Positions 1 to 8,678 of a DNA stretch of 64,000 nucleotides are shown in pieces. A program made the position numbers and the translations under genes. Position 1 is the stretch's first letter; every line of letters begins with the position of its first letter. This stretch comes from Saccharibacillus sp. CPCC 101409 (GTDB taxonomy: Bacteria; Bacillota; Bacilli; Paenibacillales; Paenibacillaceae): NCBI RefSeq assembly GCF_030518235.1, contig NZ_JAULSA010000002.1, forward strand, positions 496,001 through 560,000. The letters are read 5' to 3'. The notes beneath the pieces were generated by a model. That model worked only from the letters and a program-made list of their open reading frames with translations, did no database searches and had not been told where the DNA came from.

Positions 1-375
1 CGGTTCGGCAGCCGTTTGCGGGTGGAGTACGATATCGACGACGAGACCGACGTGAAGATTCCGAGTTTGATTATCCAGCCGCTGGTCGAGAACGCGATCG
101 TACACGGCATTTTGAAAGACAAAGGCAAAGGGACGGTTACGATACGCGTCAAAAACGCAGGCGAAAACGTGCGGTTCGAAATCGCGGACACCGGCGTCGG
201 CATCGACGATTCGGTGATCGAGCGCATTCGAAGCGGCGGCATGCCGTCGAACAAAATCGGGCTGTCGAACGTGCACGAGCGGCTCAAACTGATTTACGGG
301 GAAGGCTTGGATATTCGCAGGCTGGACAAAGGCACGGTGATCGGATTTACGGTCGGAAAGGGGCAAAGCGCATGA
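1..375 (+). CDS. LytS/YesM-type sensor histidine kinase, C-terminal part
   Basis: Only the C-terminal ATPase end is in the window; the reading frame is open from base 1. It contains the N box ([10 protein letters not shown]), the G1 box (DTGVGI) and a G2-like segment ([12 protein letters not shown]) typical of the HATPase_c domain of LytS/YpdA-like kinases. Known role of the family: membrane sensors that phosphorylate a LytTR-type regulator. The stop codon overlaps the ATG of the next gene (ATGA), so the pair is translationally coupled. The sensor domain and hence the signal cannot be seen. Confidence 0.9.
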   Translation, partial: RFGSRLRVEYDIDDETDVKIPSLIIQPLVENAIVHGILKDKGKGTVTIRVKNAGENVRFEIADTGVGIDDSVIERIRSGGMPSNKIGLSNVHERLKLIYGEGLDIRRLDKGTVIGFTVGKGQSA

Positions 376-1223
376 GCGAAACAAACGGATCAGGCAACGC
401 GGGCATGACCGGCATCATTGTGGAGGACGAGTTTCTCGCGATGCAGGAGCTGGACTACCTGATCGGCAAAAACAGTTCGGTGCAGATCGTCGGCAAATTC
501 GAAGACGGCATCGACGTGCTGAAATTTTTGCAGAGCCGCGACGTGGACGTGATCTTTCTCGATATCAATATTCCGTCGCTCGACGGGGTACTGCTGGCCA
601 AAAGTATCAGCAAATTCGCGCATAAGCCGTATATCGTGTTCACCACGGCGTACAAAGAGCATGCGGCGGAAGCGTTCGAGATCGAAGCGTTCGACTATAT
701 CCTGAAGCCGTATCACGAACCGCGGATCGCGGCGATGCTGAGTAAGCTGGAAACGGCGTTTGCGGCAAAAAAAGAACGGGAGCAGGGCGGCGCTGCGGCG
801 AATCCGTCGACGGGCTCGTATCCGGCGCCTGCCGCGCCTCCCGGAACAGCCGGGAATGCGGCGCAGGGCGGAGGGGCGCAGGATCTCTCCGCGGGACGGC
901 GGGTCAATCTGTACAAAGGCGACAAAATTATCGTGGTGGACGCCGACGATATCTACTACGCTTCGGCGCAGGAGAAAACGACGCTCGTCTACACGCGCAA
1001 AGAAGAATACACGATGCATATGAGCATTTCCGATTTCCAGGCGGGGCTGCCGCAGGACAAGTTCTTCCGCTGCCATCGTTCGTACACGGTCAATCTGTCG
1101 AAGATTCGGGAGATCGTGCCGTGGTTCAACAATACGTATCTGCTCAGACTGCGCGACGTAAGCGCCGAAGTGCCGGTCAGCCGCAGCAAAGTAAAGGAAT
1201 TCCGGCAGCTTATGCGCATCTGA
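372..1223 (+). CDS. LytTR-family response regulator
   Basis: 283 aa. An N-terminal receiver domain (about 13-130) has the acidic pocket ED/E at 18-20 and the phosphoacceptor D64 in [12 protein letters not shown] low-complexity Ala/Gly/Pro linker (about 135-172) leads to a LytTR DNA-binding domain (about 175-283, with [12 protein letters not shown] and [11 protein letters not shown]). It forms an operon with the kinase in front (4-nt overlap). LytS/LytT-like systems often sense small carboxylates such as pyruvate and control a transporter; the MFS carboxylate-type carrier directly downstream makes that attractive here, but it is inference. The linker is longer than usual. Confidence 0.92.
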   Translation: MSETNGSGNAGMTGIIVEDEFLAMQELDYLIGKNSSVQIVGKFEDGIDVLKFLQSRDVDVIFLDINIPSLDGVLLAKSISKFAHKPYIVFTTAYKEHAAEAFEIEAFDYILKPYHEPRIAAMLSKLETAFAAKKEREQGGAAANPSTGSYPAPAAPPGTAGNAAQGGGAQDLSAGRRVNLYKGDKIIVVDADDIYYASAQEKTTLVYTRKEEYTMHMSISDFQAGLPQDKFFRCHRSYTVNLSKIREIVPWFNNTYLLRLRDVSAEVPVSRSKVKEFRQLMRI

Positions 1224-1366
1224 AAAAGTTTCAAAACGCTCGCGGCGCGTCCGGTGCATTTCATTCCGCGTCCGCGGCATCTCATTCCAAAAACGCTTCC
1301 GAACCGGCTTGAGTGCTTATACTAAAGCCATAAGGAAACGCAAAACGAATGAGAGAAGGAAACCGG

Positions 1367-2731
1367 ATGAAAACCTTTGCAGCTTCTTCTACGAAAATTT
1401 CGAACTCTTCGGTCGCGCAAACAAGCGCGCAGGCCCGCGTCAATCGCCTGTGGATCGTGATCGGTACCGTTATCGTGCAGATGGGACTCGGCACCATCTA
1501 TACCTGGAGCTTGTTCAACCAGCCGCTCGCCGACAAATTCGGCTGGGCACTCGACGGCACCGCGATGACGTTCTCGATTACCAGCTTCGCGCTCGCGTTC
1601 GCCACGCTGTTCTCGGGCAAACTCCAGGACAAATTCGGTATCCGCAAGCTGATCGCGGCTTCCGGCATCCTGCTCGGCATCGGTCTCATGCTGTCTTCGC
1701 AGGTGTCGTCGCTCGGCCTGCTGTATCTGGTCGCCGGCGTGATTGTCGGTTACGCCGACGGCACGGCGTACATGACCTCGCTGTCCAACCTCATCAAATG
1801 GTTCCCGAAGCATAAAGGATTGATGTCCGGCGTATCCGTCGGCGCGTACGGCACCGGCAGCCTGATCTTCAAATATGTCAACGGCGCGATGATCGAATCG
1901 CGCGGCGTATCGCAGGCGTTCCTGATCTGGGGCATCGTCGTGCTCGCCATGGTGACGTTCGGTTCGCTGCTGATCCGCGAAGCCGTCGTCGGCGCTTCGC
2001 CCGCCGCCGCTTCCGGCCGCAGGGTCAAAGACTTTACGGTCAAAGAAATGCTCAAGACCAAGCAAGCTTACCTGCTGTTCGTCGTGTTCTTCACCGCCTG
2101 CATGAGCGGACTGTACCTGATCGGCAGCGTCAAAGACATCGGCGTGCGCCTGGCCGGTCTCGACGCGGCGACAGCCGCCAACGCGGTGGCGATGATCGCG
2201 GTGTTCAACACCGCCGGCCGCCTCATTCTCGGGCCGCTGTCCGATAAAGTCGGCCGTCTGCGGGTCGTATCGGGCGCGCTGCTGGTGACGTTCGCGGCCG
2301 TTACGGTGCTCAGCTTCGCGACGCTGACGTATCCGCTGTTCTTCGCCAGCGTGGCGGCCATCACTTTCTGCTTCGGCGGCAATATTACCGTGTTCCCGGC
2401 GATCGTCAGCGACTTCTTCGGCTTGAAGAACCAGGGCAAGAACTACGGCGTCATCTACCAGGGCTTCGGCCTGGGGGCCCTGTCCGCTTCGTTTATCGCC
2501 GCGCTGCTGGGCGGATTCAAACCGACGTTTCTCGTGATCGGCGTGCTGTGCGCGCTTTCGTTCCTGATCGCGCTGTTCGTGAAAGCGCCGCGGACGCCGG
2601 AATCCGAGACTTCGGAAGACGCGCGAAGCGGCGAAGAAGCTCAAAGCCAAAGCGCCGGAGCGCACGGCAAAGCTCCTCAGGGCAAAGAAAGCAAAGGGCT
2701 GCGCTTCAATCCGCAGACCAAAGGGATTTGA
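1367..2731 (+). CDS. MFS transporter, OFA (oxalate/formate antiporter) family
   Basis: About 454 aa with twelve predicted hydrophobic segments. The N-terminal signature GLGTIYTWSLFNQPLADKFG is typical of the OFA family of monocarboxylate/dicarboxylate carriers, and the C-terminal tail is hydrophilic and Lys/Glu/Ser rich. I chose the ATG at 1367 because AGAAGGAAA lies about 8 nt upstream; an in-frame ATG at 1349 is possible (460 aa). It lies 143 nt after the LytTR regulator in the same direction, suggesting it may be its target. Substrate (oxalate, formate, pyruvate, lactate) cannot be told from sequence. Confidence 0.85.
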   Translation: MKTFAASSTKISNSSVAQTSAQARVNRLWIVIGTVIVQMGLGTIYTWSLFNQPLADKFGWALDGTAMTFSITSFALAFATLFSGKLQDKFGIRKLIAASGILLGIGLMLSSQVSSLGLLYLVAGVIVGYADGTAYMTSLSNLIKWFPKHKGLMSGVSVGAYGTGSLIFKYVNGAMIESRGVSQAFLIWGIVVLAMVTFGSLLIREAVVGASPAAASGRRVKDFTVKEMLKTKQAYLLFVVFFTACMSGLYLIGSVKDIGVRLAGLDAATAANAVAMIAVFNTAGRLILGPLSDKVGRLRVVSGALLVTFAAVTVLSFATLTYPLFFASVAAITFCFGGNITVFPAIVSDFFGLKNQGKNYGVIYQGFGLGALSASFIAALLGGFKPTFLVIGVLCALSFLIALFVKAPRTPESETSEDARSGEEAQSQSAGAHGKAPQGKESKGLRFNPQTKGI

Positions 2732-2801
2732 ACGCAGGCTTCCGGTTTTTCAACCTTCCGATCGGTTTCACAGGCACCCCCTGATAAATATGATGTTGGC
2801 A

Positions 2802-2842
2802 AAGACCCCGGCGCCGCGGCGCCGGGGTCTTGCCGCGTTTTT
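2802..2842 (+). terminator. Rho-independent terminator after the MFS gene
   Basis: Perfect GC-rich palindrome: AAGACCCCGGCGCC pairs with GGCGCCGGGGTCTT (2802-2831), followed by a T-rich stretch at about 2838-2842. Confidence 0.75.
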
Positions 2843-2985
2843 GCATAAAACGACCGGTATCCGGCCTGCCAAATACAAGTTTAGGTGCAAACAAGCTGCC
2901 TGTAAATTTATCGGATTGTGCAGTTTAATGGAATATAGTAGTATAAGATATGTTTTTTACTAAAAAAAGCGGGTAGGGGATAAGG

Positions 2986-3774
2986 ATGAATCGCACGATC
3001 ACCGATTTTTTGCAGACGTATCAGGTTGAGGTCCGTGAGGTTGGACGAGTCGAGTTTCCACTTATGTTTCCCGACGGCCTGCCCCGGCTGCTGATCTTGC
3101 CGGGCGATAATATCCAGGACATGATGGAGCTCGCGGCGGACGGCGCGGCAAGTATCCGTTCTTACGCCGAAGCGCAGGCGGGGGAATCGGCGGAAAGATC
3201 CGGCCTGGATGCTCTGCGGAGCATTGCTGCCGATCGGCTGGATCGGCAAGACTCGCCGGAGGATAGCCCTGGCTTTGAAGAATTCGATCTGCGGGACCTG
3301 TATCGTGCGTATGCCGGGCAGTGGGAGCCGGGAATCGGGCTGCTGGACGATCGCATGCCGGCGGAAGAGTCTTCGGGGGACGACGGTTTCGATTCGTCGG
3401 CCGGTATGCCGAATGCGGAATGGGTGGAACGCTACGCGCAGGACGGCCTGCTGCTGCTCGCCCTTCCGGCTTCTGAGCTCTGGAACGCTCCTCTGATTGT
3501 GCCGATGGGCGGCTACAACGACTGCCCGCAGCCGATCGAACAAGCGATTTTGTTCAGGGACTGGTACGAGCGCTACGAAGCGGTTCCGATTGCCGTTACG
3601 GAAGACACCTGGATTCTTCAAGCCCAGATACTGCCGCGGACGGATGAAGAAGCGCTGGATCTGGCGCGCGAACATTTTATTTTCTGCCAGTACGTGCTGG
3701 AGTCTTTCGATTCCATCGGGCAGTATGCGGCGCAACTGAAGCGCGGGGGCATATGGGAATTCTGGTGGGATTAA
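2986..3774 (+). CDS. DUF4253 domain protein
   Basis: 262 aa, soluble, acidic, no signal peptide. The C-terminal half (about 150-262) has the DUF4253 pattern: LIVPMGGYNDCP, then a tryptophan-rich region and the ending GGIWEFWWD. A Shine-Dalgarno-like GGGGATAAGG precedes the ATG. The function of DUF4253 is not established; homologues are scattered in actinobacteria and firmicutes, sometimes near other small cytosolic proteins. It appears to be monocistronic. The N-terminal half matches nothing I recognise. Confidence 0.75.
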   Translation: MNRTITDFLQTYQVEVREVGRVEFPLMFPDGLPRLLILPGDNIQDMMELAADGAASIRSYAEAQAGESAERSGLDALRSIAADRLDRQDSPEDSPGFEEFDLRDLYRAYAGQWEPGIGLLDDRMPAEESSGDDGFDSSAGMPNAEWVERYAQDGLLLLALPASELWNAPLIVPMGGYNDCPQPIEQAILFRDWYERYEAVPIAVTEDTWILQAQILPRTDEEALDLAREHFIFCQYVLESFDSIGQYAAQLKRGGIWEFWWD

Positions 3775-4345
3775 TGGGTTCGCCATATTTCCGCCAAGGC
3801 GCGAAATCCATCGTCGATATGCAATTCGCCATATTTCCGCCCTGTTCCTTCCTCCCCGGATCGGCGAAGATAAACGCACGGCTTCAATTCGAAAGCCGAT
3901 AGCGAAAGAATTCCCGAGGCGGGGACCTCCACACGGTCCCGCGGTGCCGGGCGCGCTGCGCCGCGGTATGCCGGAAGAAGTATTCGCCGAGAACAAGCGA
4001 TATTTGCTGCGGGGTTCGAATCCCCACTCGTAAAAGCGCGAGCTCTGGTCGAGCACTCCACTTTTAATGGAGACTACAATGAAGGTTTTTGCAGCGGAAG
4101 TTCCGCCGGCGCCGCCTGTACGGGGGCCGGCGCGCAAAGGCGCTTAGCAGCCGGACGGATTCGTCCGCGGACGCCGGATCTCAGGCGGCGCGAACGCTCC
4201 GGGCGGGCGGCGGTCCGAAGTCGGGACCGCTTCGCCGGCCCGGAGCGTCCGCCGCCGAACGTCCGGCCGATGCGGGCTCAAGTTCGGCTCCGCGCGCGAG
4301 CGTGCACGGGCTTCCGCCGCAAAAATTCCAGGGAGGAACTATCCG
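3775..4345. other. 571-bp intergenic stretch with direct and inverted repeats
   Basis: No convincing gene. It holds a 17-bp direct repeat, TTCGCCATATTTCCGCC, at 3779-3795 and 3825-3841; a T-arm-like string GGGGTTCGAATCCCC near 4010-4025 without the rest of a tRNA; a small hairpin CTCCA/TGGAG near 4056-4072; and a strong imperfect inverted repeat (GCGAACGCTCCGGGC against GCCCGGAGCGTCCGC) at about 4188-4255. The last could be a structured leader of the SPFH gene downstream. Confidence 0.6.
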
Positions 4346-5650
4346 ATGAAAACAAATTCCTATACATCCAATTCCGCTGTGCCGCACGGACGCAAGATCC
4401 CGGGATTGCCGGGCAAAGATACGAAGCCGGCCGATTCCCGCAACGGAACGCTGACGCTCGGAGCCGGCCTGCGCACCGTAGAAGTCCGCGACGGCGAGCG
4501 CGCGCTGCTGTTCGAGCGCGGGCGCTATGTCCGGCTGCTGATGCCGGGCGAACACCGCTTCTTCGGCTGGTCCGGCGGAAGCCGGACGGTCGTGTTCAAA
4601 GCGCTGAACGAGCCGTTTCAATACCGGCCGTCCCGGTTGGACAATCGCGGCAGATGGAGCGGCGAAGAAGAGGCGGCTGCCGATATCCGGCTGTTTGCGC
4701 ACGATCCGGAACTGATGCGGCAGGTAACCGTAGCGGAAGTCGGCGACGACGAGTACGCCGTGCATATGGAGAACGGCCGCTTCGAAAGCCTGCTGACGGC
4801 GGGGACGTACGCATTTTGGAACGAGGAGCGGGAGCATTCTTTTATCCGCGCGGACCTCTCCAACCCGGAAGCGGGAGAACAAATTCCGCGCTCCGCGATG
4901 GAGAAGATCGGTTCGAATTATATCCAGATCGTTGACGTGTCCAGCCACGAGACGGGACTGCTTTACTTCGACAACAAACTGGTGCGCCGTCTGGGGCCGG
5001 GACGTTCTTTTTTCTGGAAAGGCCCCGTAGCGGTAACGGTCGAGAAATTCGATCTGCGCCGCCAGCAGCTCGATATGACGGGACAGGAGATCTTGACGGA
5101 GGACAAAGTTTCGCTGCGGCTGAATTTCGTCTGCCAGTACAAGATCGCCGATCCGCTGCGCGCGGCGGAGATCAAGAACGTCGAAGAACAGGTCTACGTC
5201 CAGCTTCAGCTGCTGCTGCGCGAGTATGTCGGAACGCTGAAGCTGGACGATCTGCTGCGGATGAAAGAAGAGATCGGCGACTTCGTGCTTGCCCGGTTGA
5301 GTACGCGCAGCGGGGACTACGGCGTTGAGTTCTTGGCGGCGGGGCTCAAAGACGTCATTCTGCCGGGCGAAACCCGCTCGATCCTGAATACGGTGCTGTT
5401 GGCCGAGAAAAAAGCGCAGGCTAATATGATCACGCGGCGCGAAGAAACGGCTTCCACGCGCAGTCTGCTCAATACCGCCAAGCTGATGGACGAGAATGCG
5501 ACGCTGTACCGGCTCAAAGAGCTGGAATTCGTAGAGAAAATCTGCGAGAAGATCGGCACCATTTCGCTCAGCGGAGGCGGAAATCTGCTGGAGCAGATGA
5601 ACGGTATACTGGGTTTGCGCCGGGAAGAAGAACGCAAAGAGATCGGATAA
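4346..5650 (+). CDS. SPFH/slipin (stomatin-prohibitin-like) protein
   Basis: 434 aa. The central and C-terminal part (about 195-420) reads as an SPFH domain: ETGLLYFDNKLVRRLGPG, then DKVSLRLNFVCQYKIADP and a long helical segment (LLAEKKAQANMITRREE) typical of slipins. The N-terminal 150 residues contain a shorter, related-looking segment (RALLFERGRYVRLLMPGEH), as if the fold were duplicated. No clear membrane helix is seen, unusual for stomatins, so it is probably cytosolic or peripheral. GGGAGGA lies about 8 nt before the ATG. Role unknown; family members organise membrane microdomains or stress responses. It is followed by its own terminator. Confidence 0.8.
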   Translation: MKTNSYTSNSAVPHGRKIPGLPGKDTKPADSRNGTLTLGAGLRTVEVRDGERALLFERGRYVRLLMPGEHRFFGWSGGSRTVVFKALNEPFQYRPSRLDNRGRWSGEEEAAADIRLFAHDPELMRQVTVAEVGDDEYAVHMENGRFESLLTAGTYAFWNEEREHSFIRADLSNPEAGEQIPRSAMEKIGSNYIQIVDVSSHETGLLYFDNKLVRRLGPGRSFFWKGPVAVTVEKFDLRRQQLDMTGQEILTEDKVSLRLNFVCQYKIADPLRAAEIKNVEEQVYVQLQLLLREYVGTLKLDDLLRMKEEIGDFVLARLSTRSGDYGVEFLAAGLKDVILPGETRSILNTVLLAEKKAQANMITRREETASTRSLLNTAKLMDENATLYRLKELEFVEKICEKIGTISLSGGGNLLEQMNGILGLRREEERKEIG

Positions 5651-5678
5651 GCTTCGCGCGTGAAAAAGGAATGAAAAG

Positions 5679-5701
5679 TCCCGCCGACGCGGGATTTTTT
5701 T
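5679..5701 (+). terminator. Rho-independent terminator of the slipin gene
   Basis: TCCCGC/GCGGGA stem with loop CGAC, followed directly by seven T residues. Confidence 0.85.
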
Positions 5702-5796
5702 GTTCACTTTTTTTACATATTATAATTGCAACCGTTATCATCATTTTGCCGTATACGTGAGTAGAGCTAGCCAGTAATCGAGGAGGTGCAGGGAAG

Positions 5797-7908
5797 ATGC
5801 CGGAATTTCGTAAAAAGAATTGGCTGATCGCCGGCGCGCTGTTGATCGTGATTATGACGGCTGTTTTTCTTACAGTGAAGCATCAGGGCGGGGAAGAAGG
5901 CCGGTCGCAAAGCCCGCAGAAGACGGAAACGAAAGCGGAGGCGAAAACGGAAGTAAAAACAGAAGCGAAAACGGCGGTAAACGAAGATTCGGCAGGGCGG
6001 GCTGCCCAAGCGAACGGACCCAACAATCCGGCCGAGGTGGAACAGTTTATCGATTCGGTATTTAACCGAACGGCTGTACAAAATCGTTTGCAGGGAGCGG
6101 GCGTCGTGGTAACGGTCGTCGGCAACGGGACAGCGCTGCTGAGCAAAGGCTACGGCTACGCCGATATCGAGACTCGCGCTCCCGTGGATGCGGACCGGAC
6201 GCTGTTTCGCATCGGATCGATCACGAAAACGGTTACGGCGGCGGCTGTCATGCAGCTGGCCGACCAGGGGAAAATCGATCTCGAGCAGGACGTGCAGACC
6301 TATATGAACGGATTGACTTTTGCCGACGACGCGGGAACGCCCGTCACGATGGCCGATCTGCTGACCCATACGAGCGGATTCGACTATACGGAAGGTCCGG
6401 TCGTGGCCGGGAAATACAAAGACGCGGAAGCGCTGGATGCTTACGTGAAGCATTACATGCCGTCCGTGATCCGGCAGCCGGGTACGGTATATCGTTACGA
6501 TAACTTCGGTTACAATCTTCAGGGATACATTGTGCAGCAGGTTGCGGGAGCGCCTTACGAAGAAACGCTGCGCCGCAATCTGTTCGAGCCGCTTGCCATG
6601 AACGACAGCGGATTCGACTTGAACGAGGAAACGAAGAACCGTCTGGCGACCGCCTACGACTCTTCCATGCAAAAAATCGAATCGCTGCCTACCAATCCGC
6701 TGGTTTCGCCGACGGGCGGCATGCTGACGACCGGAGCGGATATGGGCAAATTTATGCTGGCGATGCTCGGACGGACAAATCCGGGCGGCGTGCAGGTGCT
6801 GAGCGGGCAGTCGCTGGAAAAAATGGAGTCGGCGCAGTTCGGTTTCTCGGCCGAGATGCCCAATACGACTTACGGATTGGCCTACACGGCCCATCAGCTG
6901 AACAACGACGAAGAAGTAGTCGGAAAAGGCGGGAACCTGCCCGGCTTCGCTTCGCATTTGTGGCTGCTGCCCGAGCGGGGAGTCGGCGTCTTTATCTCGA
7001 CGAACAACGACGCTTACGATGCCGCGCCGGAGTTTTTCAGAGACTTCATGAATCATTATTACCCGTCGCAGACAAAAGCGGCCTCGTCCGAAACGGCGCC
7101 CGGTTCTGTCGATCTTCAGGCCTACGAAGGCATTTATCGCGACCTGCGCACGCCCGAGCTGTACGTTAACGTTCGAGCCGCGAACGATCGCCTGGAAATG
7201 CAAAGCAATGCCCCGATGAGCGTACAAATGAATCTCGTTCCTTCCGGTGAAAACATGTTTGTCGACCTGTACGGCAATCGCATCGGATTCAGGCTGGACG
7301 AAGAAGGACGCGGCCGTTACCTGAACGTCGACAGCGAAGGCTCATGGTATGAACGGCTGCCCGATTATCCCGCGTACAAAGATGTGAAAACGGACAGTCC
7401 GTATGCCGATTCGATTAACGCGGAACGGCTGATGGGGCTCTCGCCGGCCGAAAGCGAACCGAATTTTCGCCCGGAGCAGCCCGTAACGCGCAGCGAGTTC
7501 GCCTGGCAGATCGGAGTGCTGACCCATCTGGCGCCGTCGAAAAAACCTTCGCGCTTCGACGACACAGAGAGCGATCCCAATACGGCATGGATCGAACTGT
7601 TGGCGGAACTGGGGGCGTTCGGCGATTCTCCGGGAGGAAGCTTCCGGCCGCAGGACCCGATCACCCGCGAAGAAGCGGCTCAAATCGTGTACTTGCTGGT
7701 CGATGAAGAAGTCCCGGCCGATATCGAACTGACCGAGCAGCCGTCCGAAGCAGCGCGGGAAGCGGTCGAGTTTATGATCCAATCGCAGTTCTACGGTCCG
7801 GAAGTAACGCGAAGCGAGTCCGGCCGTTACGATTACCGGCCGTTCGATCCGCTGCTGCGTCAGGAAATGGCGCTTATGATCGTCAAAATGTCCGCGTCGA
7901 GAATGTAA
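5797..7908 (+). CDS. Surface serine hydrolase (class C beta-lactamase/PBP-like) with SLH modules
   Basis: 703 aa. One N-terminal membrane segment (about 8-27) is followed by a Lys/Glu/Thr low-complexity linker (43-61) and a beta-lactamase-fold domain (about 78-425). The nucleophile motif is S141-I-T-K144 and the second motif Y234-D-N236, with the family string LLTHTSGFDY. The usual HxG-type third motif reads KGGNLPGF, so Lys replaces His. About 500-700 carries degenerate S-layer homology modules (FRPEQPVTRSEFA; FRPQDPITREEAAQIV), which bind secondary cell-wall polymer. It is likely a wall-attached peptidase, esterase or penicillin-binding-like hydrolase. GAGGAGG precedes the ATG. A TATAAT box is visible at 5721-5726. 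Confidence 0.85.
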   Translation: MPEFRKKNWLIAGALLIVIMTAVFLTVKHQGGEEGRSQSPQKTETKAEAKTEVKTEAKTAVNEDSAGRAAQANGPNNPAEVEQFIDSVFNRTAVQNRLQGAGVVVTVVGNGTALLSKGYGYADIETRAPVDADRTLFRIGSITKTVTAAAVMQLADQGKIDLEQDVQTYMNGLTFADDAGTPVTMADLLTHTSGFDYTEGPVVAGKYKDAEALDAYVKHYMPSVIRQPGTVYRYDNFGYNLQGYIVQQVAGAPYEETLRRNLFEPLAMNDSGFDLNEETKNRLATAYDSSMQKIESLPTNPLVSPTGGMLTTGADMGKFMLAMLGRTNPGGVQVLSGQSLEKMESAQFGFSAEMPNTTYGLAYTAHQLNNDEEVVGKGGNLPGFASHLWLLPERGVGVFISTNNDAYDAAPEFFRDFMNHYYPSQTKAASSETAPGSVDLQAYEGIYRDLRTPELYVNVRAANDRLEMQSNAPMSVQMNLVPSGENMFVDLYGNRIGFRLDEEGRGRYLNVDSEGSWYERLPDYPAYKDVKTDSPYADSINAERLMGLSPAESEPNFRPEQPVTRSEFAWQIGVLTHLAPSKKPSRFDDTESDPNTAWIELLAELGAFGDSPGGSFRPQDPITREEAAQIVYLLVDEEVPADIELTEQPSEAAREAVEFMIQSQFYGPEVTRSESGRYDYRPFDPLLRQEMALMIVKMSASRM

Positions 7909-7930
7909 TGGGTTAAATCTCTCCCCATCA

Positions 7931-7970
7931 AAAGAGCGCTCTTCGCATTTCGAAGAGCGCTCTTTTTTAA
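7931..7970. terminator. Bidirectional Rho-independent terminator
   Basis: Perfect 15-bp stem (AAAGAGCGCTCTTCG, 7931-7945, with its complement 7951-7965) with loop CATTT, flanked by A-rich and T-rich runs. It serves the hydrolase on + and the ABC operon on -. Confidence 0.9.
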
Positions 7971-7973
7971 CCG

Positions 7974-8678
7974 TTAAAACCGGCGTCTCGCCGTAAACAA
8001 CCAGGCTCCCGCCAGGAACGCAAGGCTCAAGCCCAGATTCACCGCCATGCCCGCTATCAGCGAATCGTTGAACAGCAGCGCCAGGAAGAAATCGGCGACG
8101 TGCACCCGCAGCGAAGCGATCGCCGTCCCGACCGGAATCGCCGCGATCAGCAGCACCCAGAGCACCCAGCCGGCGGCCGACTGGAGACCGGAGAACAGCA
8201 GATTAAACAGCGTAAGCACGAAGAAATAGAATACCGTTTGATAAACGAACATGCCGACCGGCCCGAACTGCGTCCAGTGGAACACTTCCAGAATATTGAT
8301 CGTCTGCCGGTAATCGCGGATAAATCCGGTCTCCAGCAGCCACCACAGACTGTTGAACAGAGCCAGCAGCAGCGCCGCAAACGCATAAATCGCAATCTGT
8401 CCTTTGAAAAATTCGCTGCGCGAAGCGCCGAAATTCAGCATCTGCCGGAATGTACGCAGCGGCAGCAGAATCGCGACAATAGGCAGCAGCGCCAGCAGCA
8501 TATTGCCCGAGGAAATCTGGACGTTCTCCGCGCTGTCTCCAAGCGCCATATTTACCGTAAAATCGGCGATCATGCTGACCGCGATCAAGCCGATTACAAC
8601 CCACAATGCCGGCCGGATCTGAATAAAAGAAGCCCGGAACTGTACCCCGAGTTTATTCATGTTCCTGTCCTCCTTCAA
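7974..8678 (-). CDS. ABC transporter permease, YtrC/YtrD-like
   Basis: 234 aa membrane protein with about six hydrophobic segments (for example LWVVIGLIAVSMIADF and LLALLPIVAILLPL). It overlaps the upstream ATPase gene by 26 nt and is the last gene of a GntR-ATPase-permease operon. An alternative Met six codons in (MNKLGVQF) would give less overlap and is equally plausible. The layout resembles Bacillus ytrABCDEF and yhcEFGHI, which respond to wall-active compounds. No solute-binding protein is present, so export or a sensing role is more likely than import. Confidence 0.8.
   Translation of the reverse strand: MKEDRNMNKLGVQFRASFIQIRPALWVVIGLIAVSMIADFTVNMALGDSAENVQISSGNMLLALLPIVAILLPLRTFRQMLNFGASRSEFFKGQIAIYAFAALLLALFNSLWWLLETGFIRDYRQTINILEVFHWTQFGPVGMFVYQTVFYFFVLTLFNLLFSGLQSAAGWVLWVLLIAAIPVGTAIASLRVHVADFFLALLFNDSLIAGMAVNLGLSLAFLAGAWLFTARRRF

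Noticed and set aside
390-1280. Long minus-strand frame opposite the LytTR regulator
   Set aside because: Arg/His-rich composition typical of the antisense of GC-rich genes; the + frame has clear REC and LytTR motifs.
4010-4030. Possible tRNA gene from GGGGTTCGAATCCCC
   Set aside because: No D-arm or anticodon arm upstream, and the 7 nt after the T-arm find no acceptor partner.
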